Assembly (NCBI GenBank): GCA_910587135.1
Contig: CAJULF010000005.1
Coordinates: 1 to 64,000, forward strand
Origin: an uncultured Oscillospiraceae bacterium
GTDB lineage: Bacteria; Bacillota; Clostridia; Oscillospirales; Ruminococcaceae
DNA length: 64,000 bases
Direction: 5' to 3'
The notes beneath the pieces were generated by a model, which was not told where the DNA came from, did no database searches, and saw nothing but the letters and a program-made list of their open reading frames with translations. The position numbers were made by a program, and so were the translations under genes. Positions 32,376 through 40,278 of the stretch are shown one piece after another. Position 1 is the stretch's first letter. Each line of letters begins with the position of its first letter.

Positions 32376-32560
32376 CTGTAATATAAAGGTTGACTTAGAG
32401 CGGATTATTTAAAAAAATTTCAAAATTCCCGCAATCACGCGCCGTTCGCTGCGCTCACTCCGCGCGATTGCGGGAAACGGTCGGAATTTGCTTCGCAAAT
32501 TCCGACACTTTTTGAAATTTCATGCGCCAACATTGCGCTGCAAACAGGCTTTTTATACAA
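32376..32560 (-). repeat. Family A repeat, copy A11
   Basis: Left end CTGTAATATAAAGGTTG, right end GGCTTTTTATACAA. The arm hairpin is GTCGGAATTTGC...GCAAATTCCGAC and the central stem CGCAATCACGCG...CGCGCGATTGCG, both different from the common version but still base-paired. Confidence 0.9.
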
Positions 32561-32564
32561 ACTG

Positions 32565-32591
32565 ATATCCGCGGCACATTACCGCAGATAT
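32565..32591 (+). repeat. Hairpin flanking A11, right duplicate
   Basis: ATATCCGCGG...CCGCAGATAT. Same stem as the ferredoxin terminator at 32345-32371; loops CGTATTA versus CACATTA. Confidence 0.8.
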
Positions 32592-32669
32592 TCAAATCTG
32601 ATTGACGGCGCGTCAAAAGCGAATCTCGTAAAAAATATTGTTAGACGGCATTTTTCGCATTAAATACTG

Positions 32670-32698
32670 TTGAAAAAATCGGCTTAATATGCTATAAT
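32670..32698 (+). promoter_or_regulatory. Promoter of the transglutaminase/dockerin gene
   Basis: TTGAAA, 17 bp, TATAAT, with a short leader of about 30 nt. Confidence 0.85.
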
Positions 32699-32730
32699 AA
32701 CCGTAACAATTATTTACGGAGGTCGTGTTT

Positions 32731-35700
32731 ATGAAAAAATTCAAAAGCGGATTCATTTCAATCCTGACAGCGGCAGGCATAATGCTGACGCCGCTCGCGG
32801 GTATGCCGGCAAGCGCGCGGGAACAAAATGCCGCGGAATACCTGTCATCTGTCGATACATCAAAGCTGCCCAACAGCAAAGAGCTTGAAAAGCTTTTTAT
32901 TGAACGCCTTTTCCGCGACTGCGGGACTTCTCTCTATAAAGCGGATTACGGCGCGTCACAGCTCACTGGCGCGCAGCTTGAAATGTACAATACGTTGAAA
33001 GCGCACATTTCGGCTATCTCAAACGGCGAAAAAACCAATACGGTATTGGAGCTTACGCGCACGGCTGAGTTTACGGGTACGACACAGAGTGAATTTGACG
33101 CTGTATTTGAAGCAGAGGGGGGTAAATTTACAAACGACGTATCTACTGCCTTTGATTATCTGATGGTTGATATGCCGATGGAATTTTATTGGTTTAATAA
33201 AACACAGGGCGGCGGCATGCAGCAGAAAGTTGAAGGAAGAGCCGAAGGAAATACCATTACTTTATCAATGAATATAACGTTTGCCGTTTCGCGGGACTAC
33301 ATGGACGCGGACGATACAACGGTCAACACGGAAAAGATCGGCGCTGCCAAAAGCGCCGCGGCATACGCGCGGGAGATCGCCGCAAAGTATGACGGCAAAT
33401 CAGATTACGACAAGATTCTGGGATATAAGGAAGAGATATGCAATCTTGTTTCGTATAACCACGATGCGGCAGATGACAGCAAAAATACCCCTTACGGAGA
33501 CCCCTGGCAGCTCGTCTGGGTGTTTGACGGCGATCCGGACACAAACGTTGTCTGCGAGGGCTACTCAAAAGCGTTCCAGTATCTGTGCGATATGGGCGGA
33601 GTCGAGTGCTATATCGTTACCGGTAAAATGAACGGCGGAGCTCATATGTGGAATATTGCGGTGCTTGACGGCAAAAGCTATCATGTCGATGTAACCAACT
33701 GCGACGAGGGCACTGTCGGCGCACCCGGCAAGCTTCTTTTAAAAGGAGCCTCGGCAAGCACGGCAGGCAGCTGCTCCATCAACGGCATAACCTATACATA
33801 TGATACCGATCTTGTATATCCCGCGGATATCCTTACCGTATCCACGGAGGATTATACCCCCACGGAAGAGCCGTCATACTCCTTAAATCCCACCACGGCA
33901 ACGCTGACGGCGGGTGAGGAAAAGGAATTTAAAGCTGTGGGCGTCGCGGAAGATGAATACGATTTGCTCAAGTGGGAGCTTGACGTGTCAGTTCCTCTTA
34001 TCGCTGCTCTTACCGATAACCGTGACGGAACCTGCACCGTAACCGGCGGCACCGCAGCGGGTACAGGAAAGCTTACTGCCTCTCTTGACGGCAAAAAAAT
34101 AGGTGAGGCGACAATCACGGTTACGGCGGCAGCAGGCGATGATTGCCGACATATCCTTACCGCCCGCACCGCGGTTGCCCCATCATGCACAAACGGCGGA
34201 AACGAAGCGTACTGGACTTGTTCGGAGTGCGGCAAAATGTTCTCCGACGCAGCGGGTACCACTGAAATTGCAGATGTTCCAAAAACGCCCGCGTTGGGAC
34301 ATGACATCGCCCCCTTGTTCATACAGGACGAAAGAAGCCACTATCAAAAGTGCGTGAGATGCAATATTAAAATCGGCGAACAGCTTCACTCCGAGGACGG
34401 CGGCACGGTAACGGTCGCTCCCGGAGATACAACAGACGGCGTCAGGAGTTATAAGTGCACCGTCTGCGGCAGGGAACTCAGAACGGAGACTATTCCCGCA
34501 CTGGGCGAAAGCCATGTGCATAACTACACAATAACAAATTTCGACATAAATCACCATTGGAAAGAGTGCATATGCGGCAATAAAGACGAATTTTCCCCGC
34601 ACACCAATGACACGAGAGAAAAGATCGTTCTTGAAGCGACATGCAGTGCCGACGGACTTAAATACGTGATCGGATTCTGCAAGGTATGCGGCGCGGAAAC
34701 GTCAAGGCAATCCGATTTCATTCCGAAAACGAACGTACATACGCCCGGCTCAGAGTACGGCATGGACGCGGACAGTCACTGGAAAATCTGCACCGGCTGC
34801 GATAAAAGGCTCGATTTGAGCACTCACATAAGCGACGGCGGCAAGGTGACCACACCTGCGACCGAATCCGCGGAGGGCGTGAAGACATACTCCTGCACGG
34901 TATGTGAATATGTCATCAAAACCGAAGCTATACCCAAGTCCGACCACATCCATAAACCCGCGGACGCATGGAGCACCGACGAAACGGGGCACTGGCACGG
35001 CTGCGCCAACTGCGCGGAAAGACTTGATTTCAACGCTCACATAAGCGATGGCGGCAAGGTGACCACACCCGCGACCGAAACCGCGGAGGGCATGAAGACC
35101 TACTCCTGCACTGTCTGCGGATATGTTATAAAAACCGAGACTATACCCAAGTCCGACCACACCCATAACCCCGCGGACGCATGGAGCGCCGATGAAACGG
35201 GGCACTGGCACATCTGCGCCAACTGCGCGGAAAAGCTCGATTTTCACGCTCACAAAAGTGACAGCGGCGTTGTGACCACACCTGCCACCGAAACGTCAGT
35301 GGGCATTAAGACCTACTCCTGCACTGTCTGCGCATATGTAATAAAAACCGAAGAGATACCCAAGCTCAGTCACACTCACTCGCCCGCGGAGATATGGAGC
35401 TCGGATTCGGCGGGTCACTGGCATGACTGCACGGTCTGCGGAGATAGGCTCGGCTACGGCGAACACAGTTTTACGGACGGCGTGTGCACCGTCTGCGGAA
35501 GAACAGACACTATCGATCCCAAAGTCACGGTGATCCTTGACCCCGCAAGCGCCGCCCTGCACGCGGGCGATACTCTTACCATAACCGCCACCGCCCTTAA
35601 AAACGGTGCAGAGCTGACCGACGCGGTATTCACATGGAGCACCGACAAGGAAAAGGTAATAAAGGTAAACAACCGCGGAGAGGCTGTCGCGGTAGGCATA

Positions 35701-36762
35701 GGCACTGCAACAGTCATCGCGGAATACAACGGCATAAAAGCAAGCTGCGCCGTAACGGTTGAGCCGAGACCTGTTTTAACGCTCACCCCTACGTCGCTTC
35801 AGCTTAGGAAAGACACGACCTCCACGCTCAAGCTGAAAGTCACTGTCGGCGGCAAGATAGTGAACGATGCCTCTGTTGAATGGAGCAGCGACAACACCGA
35901 CGTGGCTACGGTAAGCAACGGCATTGTTACCGCGGTAAAGGCGGGAAAAGCAGCCATCACCGCGGAGTATGACGGCGTAAGGGCTGTCTGCTCCGTTACC
36001 GTAAAAACAAGCGGAACGACCTCTGCGGTAAGACCATCGCGCCCCAACCGCGTAACCGACTATGACACGACCGACACTGCAAACACGACCGACAATTCCG
36101 ACTCCTACGGAAAGGCGAAGCTGAATGGCACAGTAAGAAGTTGGAACGATATTGCCAATGAGATCGCCAACGGCAGCGGAAGCTGTAAAATCGAGCTTAA
36201 CGGCGAAAAAGAAATCCCCGCCGAGGTTATAAGAGCTATTTCCGAAAGCGCAAGGACGGTGCAGGCAGTCTTTGATACGTCCATAACCCTGGAGATAAAC
36301 GGCGCGGAGGTCAACTCCACACTGCCGGTAGCTTTTGAGAAAACCGAGCTTTCGCCCGAAAATATCCGCGGCACAAACGGTCTCGGATTCAGCTATGCGG
36401 GTGCGGCAAACACGGGTATTTCCGCAACATTCAAGCAGGGCAACGCGGGCAGATTCGCGAATATGTACCTTAAAAGCGGTAACAGCTTCTCCTTTGCCTC
36501 AAACGCGAAAATTTCCTCCGATGGCAGCGTTAAGCTGACCATTCCGAGCGTGGGCGTGTACGTTATAATGCTCTCCGAGTTCTCCGACCTGAAAGGCGAC
36601 GCGGACAACAACGGCGCTCTTAACGCTCTTGATGCGGCACTGATACTTAAAAACTCCGCCGAGGGCATAAAGACCAGAAACCTCGCTGCCGCCGATTACG
36701 ACGGAAACGGTGTGTGCAACGCCCTCGACGCGGCATTGATCCTCAAACAGATAACTCGCTGA
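32731..36762 (+). CDS. Secreted transglutaminase-like / CxxC-repeat / Big2 / dockerin protein
   Basis: A 1343-residue exported protein. Signal peptide MKKFKSGFISILTAAGIM with cleavage near PASA. Residues about 190-345 form a transglutaminase-like domain: catalytic Cys in VVCEGYSKAFQYLC, His in GAHMWNIAVL, Asp in YHVDVTNCD. Then a Big-like domain and a long array (about 465-930) of repeats of about 80 residues with paired CxxC motifs, HWHxCxxCxxRLD and TYSCTVCGYVIKTE, which look like degenerate zinc ribbons. Two Big2 domains follow (about 935-1095), then a Thr-rich linker, and a C-terminal type I dockerin with two calcium loops (GDADNNGALNALDAALIL, DYDGNGVCNALDAALIL). The dockerin implies docking to a cohesin scaffold. 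GGAGGTCGTGTTT sets the ATG at 32731. Confidence 0.9.
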   Translation: MKKFKSGFISILTAAGIMLTPLAGMPASAREQNAAEYLSSVDTSKLPNSKELEKLFIERLFRDCGTSLYKADYGASQLTGAQLEMYNTLKAHISAISNGEKTNTVLELTRTAEFTGTTQSEFDAVFEAEGGKFTNDVSTAFDYLMVDMPMEFYWFNKTQGGGMQQKVEGRAEGNTITLSMNITFAVSRDYMDADDTTVNTEKIGAAKSAAAYAREIAAKYDGKSDYDKILGYKEEICNLVSYNHDAADDSKNTPYGDPWQLVWVFDGDPDTNVVCEGYSKAFQYLCDMGGVECYIVTGKMNGGAHMWNIAVLDGKSYHVDVTNCDEGTVGAPGKLLLKGASASTAGSCSINGITYTYDTDLVYPADILTVSTEDYTPTEEPSYSLNPTTATLTAGEEKEFKAVGVAEDEYDLLKWELDVSVPLIAALTDNRDGTCTVTGGTAAGTGKLTASLDGKKIGEATITVTAAAGDDCRHILTARTAVAPSCTNGGNEAYWTCSECGKMFSDAAGTTEIADVPKTPALGHDIAPLFIQDERSHYQKCVRCNIKIGEQLHSEDGGTVTVAPGDTTDGVRSYKCTVCGRELRTETIPALGESHVHNYTITNFDINHHWKECICGNKDEFSPHTNDTREKIVLEATCSADGLKYVIGFCKVCGAETSRQSDFIPKTNVHTPGSEYGMDADSHWKICTGCDKRLDLSTHISDGGKVTTPATESAEGVKTYSCTVCEYVIKTEAIPKSDHIHKPADAWSTDETGHWHGCANCAERLDFNAHISDGGKVTTPATETAEGMKTYSCTVCGYVIKTETIPKSDHTHNPADAWSADETGHWHICANCAEKLDFHAHKSDSGVVTTPATETSVGIKTYSCTVCAYVIKTEEIPKLSHTHSPAEIWSSDSAGHWHDCTVCGDRLGYGEHSFTDGVCTVCGRTDTIDPKVTVILDPASAALHAGDTLTITATALKNGAELTDAVFTWSTDKEKVIKVNNRGEAVAVGIGTATVIAEYNGIKASCAVTVEPRPVLTLTPTSLQLRKDTTSTLKLKVTVGGKIVNDASVEWSSDNTDVATVSNGIVTAVKAGKAAITAEYDGVRAVCSVTVKTSGTTSAVRPSRPNRVTDYDTTDTANTTDNSDSYGKAKLNGTVRSWNDIANEIANGSGSCKIELNGEKEIPAEVIRAISESARTVQAVFDTSITLEINGAEVNSTLPVAFEKTELSPENIRGTNGLGFSYAGAANTGISATFKQGNAGRFANMYLKSGNSFSFASNAKISSDGSVKLTIPSVGVYVIMLSEFSDLKGDADNNGALNALDAALILKNSAEGIKTRNLAAADYDGNGVCNALDAALILKQITR

Positions 36763-36775
36763 CAGCACCGATATC

Positions 36776-36808
36776 CCCGCCCACGGCAGATTTTCGCCCG
36801 CGGGCGGG
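36776..36808 (+). terminator. Terminator of the dockerin gene
   Basis: CCCGCCC...GGGCGGG stem followed by TTTTTG. Confidence 0.88.
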
Positions 36809-36914
36809 TTTTTGTATGCATATTTCTGCGACGAGCGGATTTAAGTTTTTTGATTCGCGCCGCCCCAATTCTATAATAAAAAAACAAGAAATTCAAAAAA
36901 TTTTTATTTTAGTC

Positions 36915-37090
36915 TTTGTATAAAGGCAGAACTATGGCTGATTATTTAAAAAATTTCAAAATTTCCGCACTCACGCTCCGCTTCGCTCTGCGCGACTGCG
37001 GAAACCGCGCTGCATTTGCCATTCGGCAAATGCGCGACTTTTTGAAATTTCATGCGCCGACATTATGCTGCCAATAGGCTTTTTATCAAA
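36915..37090 (-). repeat. Family A repeat, copy A12
   Basis: Left end TTTGTATAAAGGCAGAAC (diverged from GGTTGACC), right end GGCTTTTTATCAAAG. Arm hairpin GCATTTGCC...GGCAAATGC. It lies between the dockerin terminator and the sigma-factor leader; no clear flanking duplicate. Confidence 0.82.
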
Positions 37091-37184
37091 GCTGAAAAAA
37101 ATAAGATTTTTCCCCCTTTTTACCCAACCTTTTTGTTTTTTCCCCCACTATATATTCGAGAACGCTTTCCGGAGGGCATTCAAA

Positions 37185-38855
37185 ATGGACAAAAAAACAG
37201 CGGACAAATACATTTACGAGTACAAGGACAGGATATTCGGCTACGCGATGGACAAGATGCGAAACATCGACCAGGCGCAGGAGCTTGCCTCCGACATAAT
37301 ATGCGAGGTGTACTGTTCCTTTCTGAAATCCGATGATATCGCTAATCTTGACGGGTATGTTTACCGAATCGCACAGAATATGCGCGCAAGGTATATCAAC
37401 AGGCTTGTTACGGGCAGACGCATGGAGAACATAGACAACATGGTTATACCCTACAACGACGAGCCGAGAATCGAAGACACCGAAGATATAGAAGCCCTGC
37501 GCCGGGAGATAGGATACCTTACCGACCGCCAGCGGCTTATCGTCTATATGTACTATTACGATAATATGCAGGTTGCGGATATCGCGGAAAAACTGCGTAT
37601 CTCCGCGGGCACTGTAAAATGGCATTTGTCGGACGCACGAAGCAAACTTAAGGAGGGTATTACTATGAACACGATGAGTACAACAGAAATGAATTTAGGG
37701 CTTAATCCCGTGATATTTTTCAATATGGGACACTGCGGCATCCCCGGCTCTACGGGCGATACCAAGGATATGTTTGACACAAGGCTGAAGCAGAATATCG
37801 CCTACGCCTGCTACTGGGAGCCTAAGACGATCGATGAGATAGCAAGAACCGTCGGGATTCCGCAGGCTTATGTCGCGGATAATCTGGAAAAGCTGGTGGA
37901 GTACGCCTATATCGACAGGCTGGACAACTCCAAAAATCCGAAATTCAGAACCAATATGTTTATTACCAACTACCGCAAGGCAAAGAGCGGCAACGGCTTG
38001 GTAAACAGAGCGGCGGAGCTGCTCTGCGAGAAATTCTTCCCGAAAATATTCGTGGAATTTGAAGCAGACCCTGCGCACTGGGGACTTTCCTGCGACGGGG
38101 ACGACCTGAATTTCATGAAATACAGCCTTGTTATGGCTTGTATTTCCATGGGGCTGGAGCTGAGCCAAAAATACATTGAGGACTCAAATCTGATGGTCAA
38201 GCGCCCCGACGGAGGGTATTTTATTGCCAACGCGACCGTCACCGACGACAGGGAGCTTCCCGACGGCAGCAAGCCGGACATGTACTGGACATGCGGCACG
38301 ATGTCCCGCAACAACTGGGTTTACAGTCCGGAGGAAAGCAGACGTAAAGATGCGTTTGAAGCCGTTTCCATAGACTGCCGCTTTGCGGACAGAAGCGGCG
38401 GCTGGAGAGATAACCTCAACAGCGACTGGGAGTCGCTTGTAAAATTCATAAACGGCGGCAGGGACAGCCTTACCGCGGAGGAATACAAGCGTATCCGCGA
38501 CAAGGGGTATGTTTTCGAGGACAGGGCTCAGCCCGTTATTTTAAGGGTGAAGCTGAACGAAGGCGCAACGCTTAGCGGCTCTCTCAAACGGCTGATAAAC
38601 GAAAAAGTCGCCGTTTCGCCCGAAATAAGGCAGCTTGCAAAGCAGATGGACGAGGAAGAGTTTGCGGCGCTGAAAAATAATTATCCCGAGCATATACACC
38701 CCGTTTTGGAACTTATGACCTGCACCAACATTATCTCCAATCCGCATATGATTCCCAGAGTGGTGGAAAAGCTGCTTGAAAAGGGTTTGCTGAAGCCGCT
38801 TACGGATATTCAGCGCAAATCGGCGTTTTCGATTTTGTGCATGAACGCGGAATAA
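37185..38855 (+). CDS. ECF-type sigma factor with long C-terminal winged-helix/sensor extension
   Basis: A 556-residue protein. Residues about 1-75 are sigma-70 region 2 (YIYEYKDRIFGYAMDKMRNID, ANLDGYVYRIAQNMRARYINR); about 110-165 are region 4 (YLTDRQRLIVYMYYYDNMQ, VADIAEKLRISAGTVKWHLS). A Met-rich linker leads into a second helix-turn-helix (about 215-265: WEPKTIDEIARTVGIPQAYVADNLEKL) and a 280-residue C-terminal domain with no recognised family, containing WTCGTMSRNNWVY and FEAVSIDCRFADRSGGWRDN. ECF factors are normally about 170-200 residues, so the extension probably senses a signal or acts as a built-in anti-sigma. GGAGGGCATTCAAA sets the ATG at 37185. No separate anti-sigma gene is adjacent. 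Confidence 0.82.
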   Translation: MDKKTADKYIYEYKDRIFGYAMDKMRNIDQAQELASDIICEVYCSFLKSDDIANLDGYVYRIAQNMRARYINRLVTGRRMENIDNMVIPYNDEPRIEDTEDIEALRREIGYLTDRQRLIVYMYYYDNMQVADIAEKLRISAGTVKWHLSDARSKLKEGITMNTMSTTEMNLGLNPVIFFNMGHCGIPGSTGDTKDMFDTRLKQNIAYACYWEPKTIDEIARTVGIPQAYVADNLEKLVEYAYIDRLDNSKNPKFRTNMFITNYRKAKSGNGLVNRAAELLCEKFFPKIFVEFEADPAHWGLSCDGDDLNFMKYSLVMACISMGLELSQKYIEDSNLMVKRPDGGYFIANATVTDDRELPDGSKPDMYWTCGTMSRNNWVYSPEESRRKDAFEAVSIDCRFADRSGGWRDNLNSDWESLVKFINGGRDSLTAEEYKRIRDKGYVFEDRAQPVILRVKLNEGATLSGSLKRLINEKVAVSPEIRQLAKQMDEEEFAALKNNYPEHIHPVLELMTCTNIISNPHMIPRVVEKLLEKGLLKPLTDIQRKSAFSILCMNAE

Positions 38856-38948
38856 TATGCGGCAATGCTCTGAAAAAATAAATAAGGAAACGCTGATCAA
38901 CGCAAAGCGTAACATGACCGGCGTTTCCTGGACCAATGGAGGTAAGCA

Positions 38949-39743
38949 ATGAAGAACTTTGACGGGATCTGCGGAATATGGCATGGAAAAAACGCGTCGG
39001 CGGCAATAACCGAAGACTTTTCCATATTCTTTTTAAGACTTGAACCCGAGCTTATAGCGGCGGTGCTCAAACATTCCGAATACGGAACGGTGGGAACCGT
39101 TTACGGCATAGGAAATGACCGGAACGCAAACTCGATATACCGTATTGTCAATCCCGACAGCGGAAAAATCTGCTGCAATGCTGAAAACGACGAAAGGCTC
39201 AGGTTACACGAAAACGATATAGCCGAATTTGACAGCAAGGGCGGAAACCTGATTTATACGGCTTATAACGGCAGCCGTTTTGAGCTTACATTGGCGGAAA
39301 AAATTTATCCCGGCTATTTTGTCAAGGACAAAAACAGCGACTCCCTTTCCGTAACGGAAAAAATGGCAAAATGGAATATACTGTCCTGCTTTGTATATAA
39401 AGACGGATTTTACAACGTACATATAGATGCCGTTAAATATTCCGCTTTTTTCGGGTTTGACGAAAAGGAAAAATTTCTTTATTGTCGGATAGGACAGAAC
39501 GCTTACTGCGAAAAGGGTTGGGCAATGCTTTCCACCACTTGTATCAGAATGAATGAGAGCAGAATGTTAGAGGATAATTTGCTTGCTTTGAAGGATTATA
39601 AGCCCAACGAAGACTTCTTTGTCATAGACGGCTGCTCTTTTCCCGATGACGGCGGCTGGTATTGGTCGCTCAAAGAGGTAACGGATGATATTATTTATTT
39701 GAACGGCTGCGGCGGCGCTACATACGAGATACATAAAAATTAA
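38949..39743 (+). CDS. Protein of unknown function (264 aa)
   Basis: A soluble beta-rich protein without signal peptide (starts MKNFDGICGIWHGKNAS). Recurrent Gly/Asn/Tyr turns and aromatic strands, such as IYPGYFVKDKNSD, YSAFFGFDEKEKFLYC and WYWSLKEV, suggest a beta-sandwich or propeller-like fold, but no family is recognised. TGGAGGTAAGCA precedes the ATG. It lies 93 bp after the sigma-factor gene on the same strand; the gap holds a GGAAACGC...GCGTTTCC hairpin (about 38885-38927), so the two may be separate units. Confidence 0.75.
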   Translation: MKNFDGICGIWHGKNASAAITEDFSIFFLRLEPELIAAVLKHSEYGTVGTVYGIGNDRNANSIYRIVNPDSGKICCNAENDERLRLHENDIAEFDSKGGNLIYTAYNGSRFELTLAEKIYPGYFVKDKNSDSLSVTEKMAKWNILSCFVYKDGFYNVHIDAVKYSAFFGFDEKEKFLYCRIGQNAYCEKGWAMLSTTCIRMNESRMLEDNLLALKDYKPNEDFFVIDGCSFPDDGGWYWSLKEVTDDIIYLNGCGGATYEIHKN

Positions 39744-39754
39744 GGCTATTTTTT

Positions 39755-39783
39755 AAGGCAACACCGCACAAAGCTTGTGCGAT
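39755..39783. repeat. Family D end fragment
   Basis: AAGGCAACACCGCACAAAG followed by CTTGTGCGAT matches one terminus of the element at 25702-25878. Here the fragment is a solo end. Confidence 0.6.
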
Positions 39784-39785
39784 CA

Positions 39786-39860
39786 GCCTGTAGAAAAAGA
39801 CTATTGACAACACAATTTCATGCTCCGACATTGTGTTGTCAATAGTCTTTTTCTACAAGC
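39786..39860. repeat. Family A snap-back derivative, copy A13
   Basis: Both ends are the same family A terminus: CTGTAGAAAAAGACTATTG on the left and its complement on the right, with CAACACAATTTCATGC between. It is a near-perfect 75-bp palindrome lacking the whole GGTTGACC half. Confidence 0.85.
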
Positions 39861-39862
39861 TG

Positions 39863-39899
39863 AAACCCGCCCGAACAAGTCAACTGTTCGGGCGGGTTT
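39863..39899. terminator. Bidirectional terminator overlapping the DUF2809 gene end
   Basis: Perfect 15-bp stem AAACCCGCCCGAACA with a 7-nt loop. The DUF2809 stop codon (39880-39882) is inside the loop, so the last codons form one arm of the hairpin. Confidence 0.85.
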
Positions 39900-40278
39900 G
39901 TGTATCGGTTTTGCGGTATCTCCAATAATCCCAGATCGCCGCAAGAATGCCGCCGACTGCGTAGCACAATAAATCCGCAAAGTCAAATGTCGCACCGAGT
40001 ATTACCGCGAAAACGCTGCCAACGCGTTCCGACAGATCGGTAAGCTGGAGAATCTCCACAACAAAGGCAAGAGCGGTAACCCATACCGACAGAAACGGCG
40101 GTTTGCTCACAAATACGATACGCGCGCCGCAGTAGACCGTCACCACCGCCAGCACGTCGCCCAGATAGGGACGCACAAAGCGGTCGTGCACAAACAGCGC
40201 TATTATGACCTCCGTGACGAACAGCAGCACGAATGCCGCGGCATACAGCAGTCTTTTTTTGGTATTGCTCAGTTTCAT
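39880..40278 (-). CDS. DUF2809 membrane protein
   Basis: A 132-residue membrane protein with about four transmembrane segments (LLYAAAFVLLFVTEVIIALF, FLSVWVTALAFVVEILQL and others). RPYLGDVLAVVTVYCGARI and the C-terminal GATFDFADLLCYAVGGILAA match DUF2809. Function unknown. Its ATG at 40278 overlaps the radA stop (ATGA), with AGGGGAACGCAAC as ribosome site, so it is translationally coupled to radA. Confidence 0.85.
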   Translation of the reverse strand: MKLSNTKKRLLYAAAFVLLFVTEVIIALFVHDRFVRPYLGDVLAVVTVYCGARIVFVSKPPFLSVWVTALAFVVEILQLTDLSERVGSVFAVILGATFDFADLLCYAVGGILAAIWDYWRYRKTDTQTRPNS

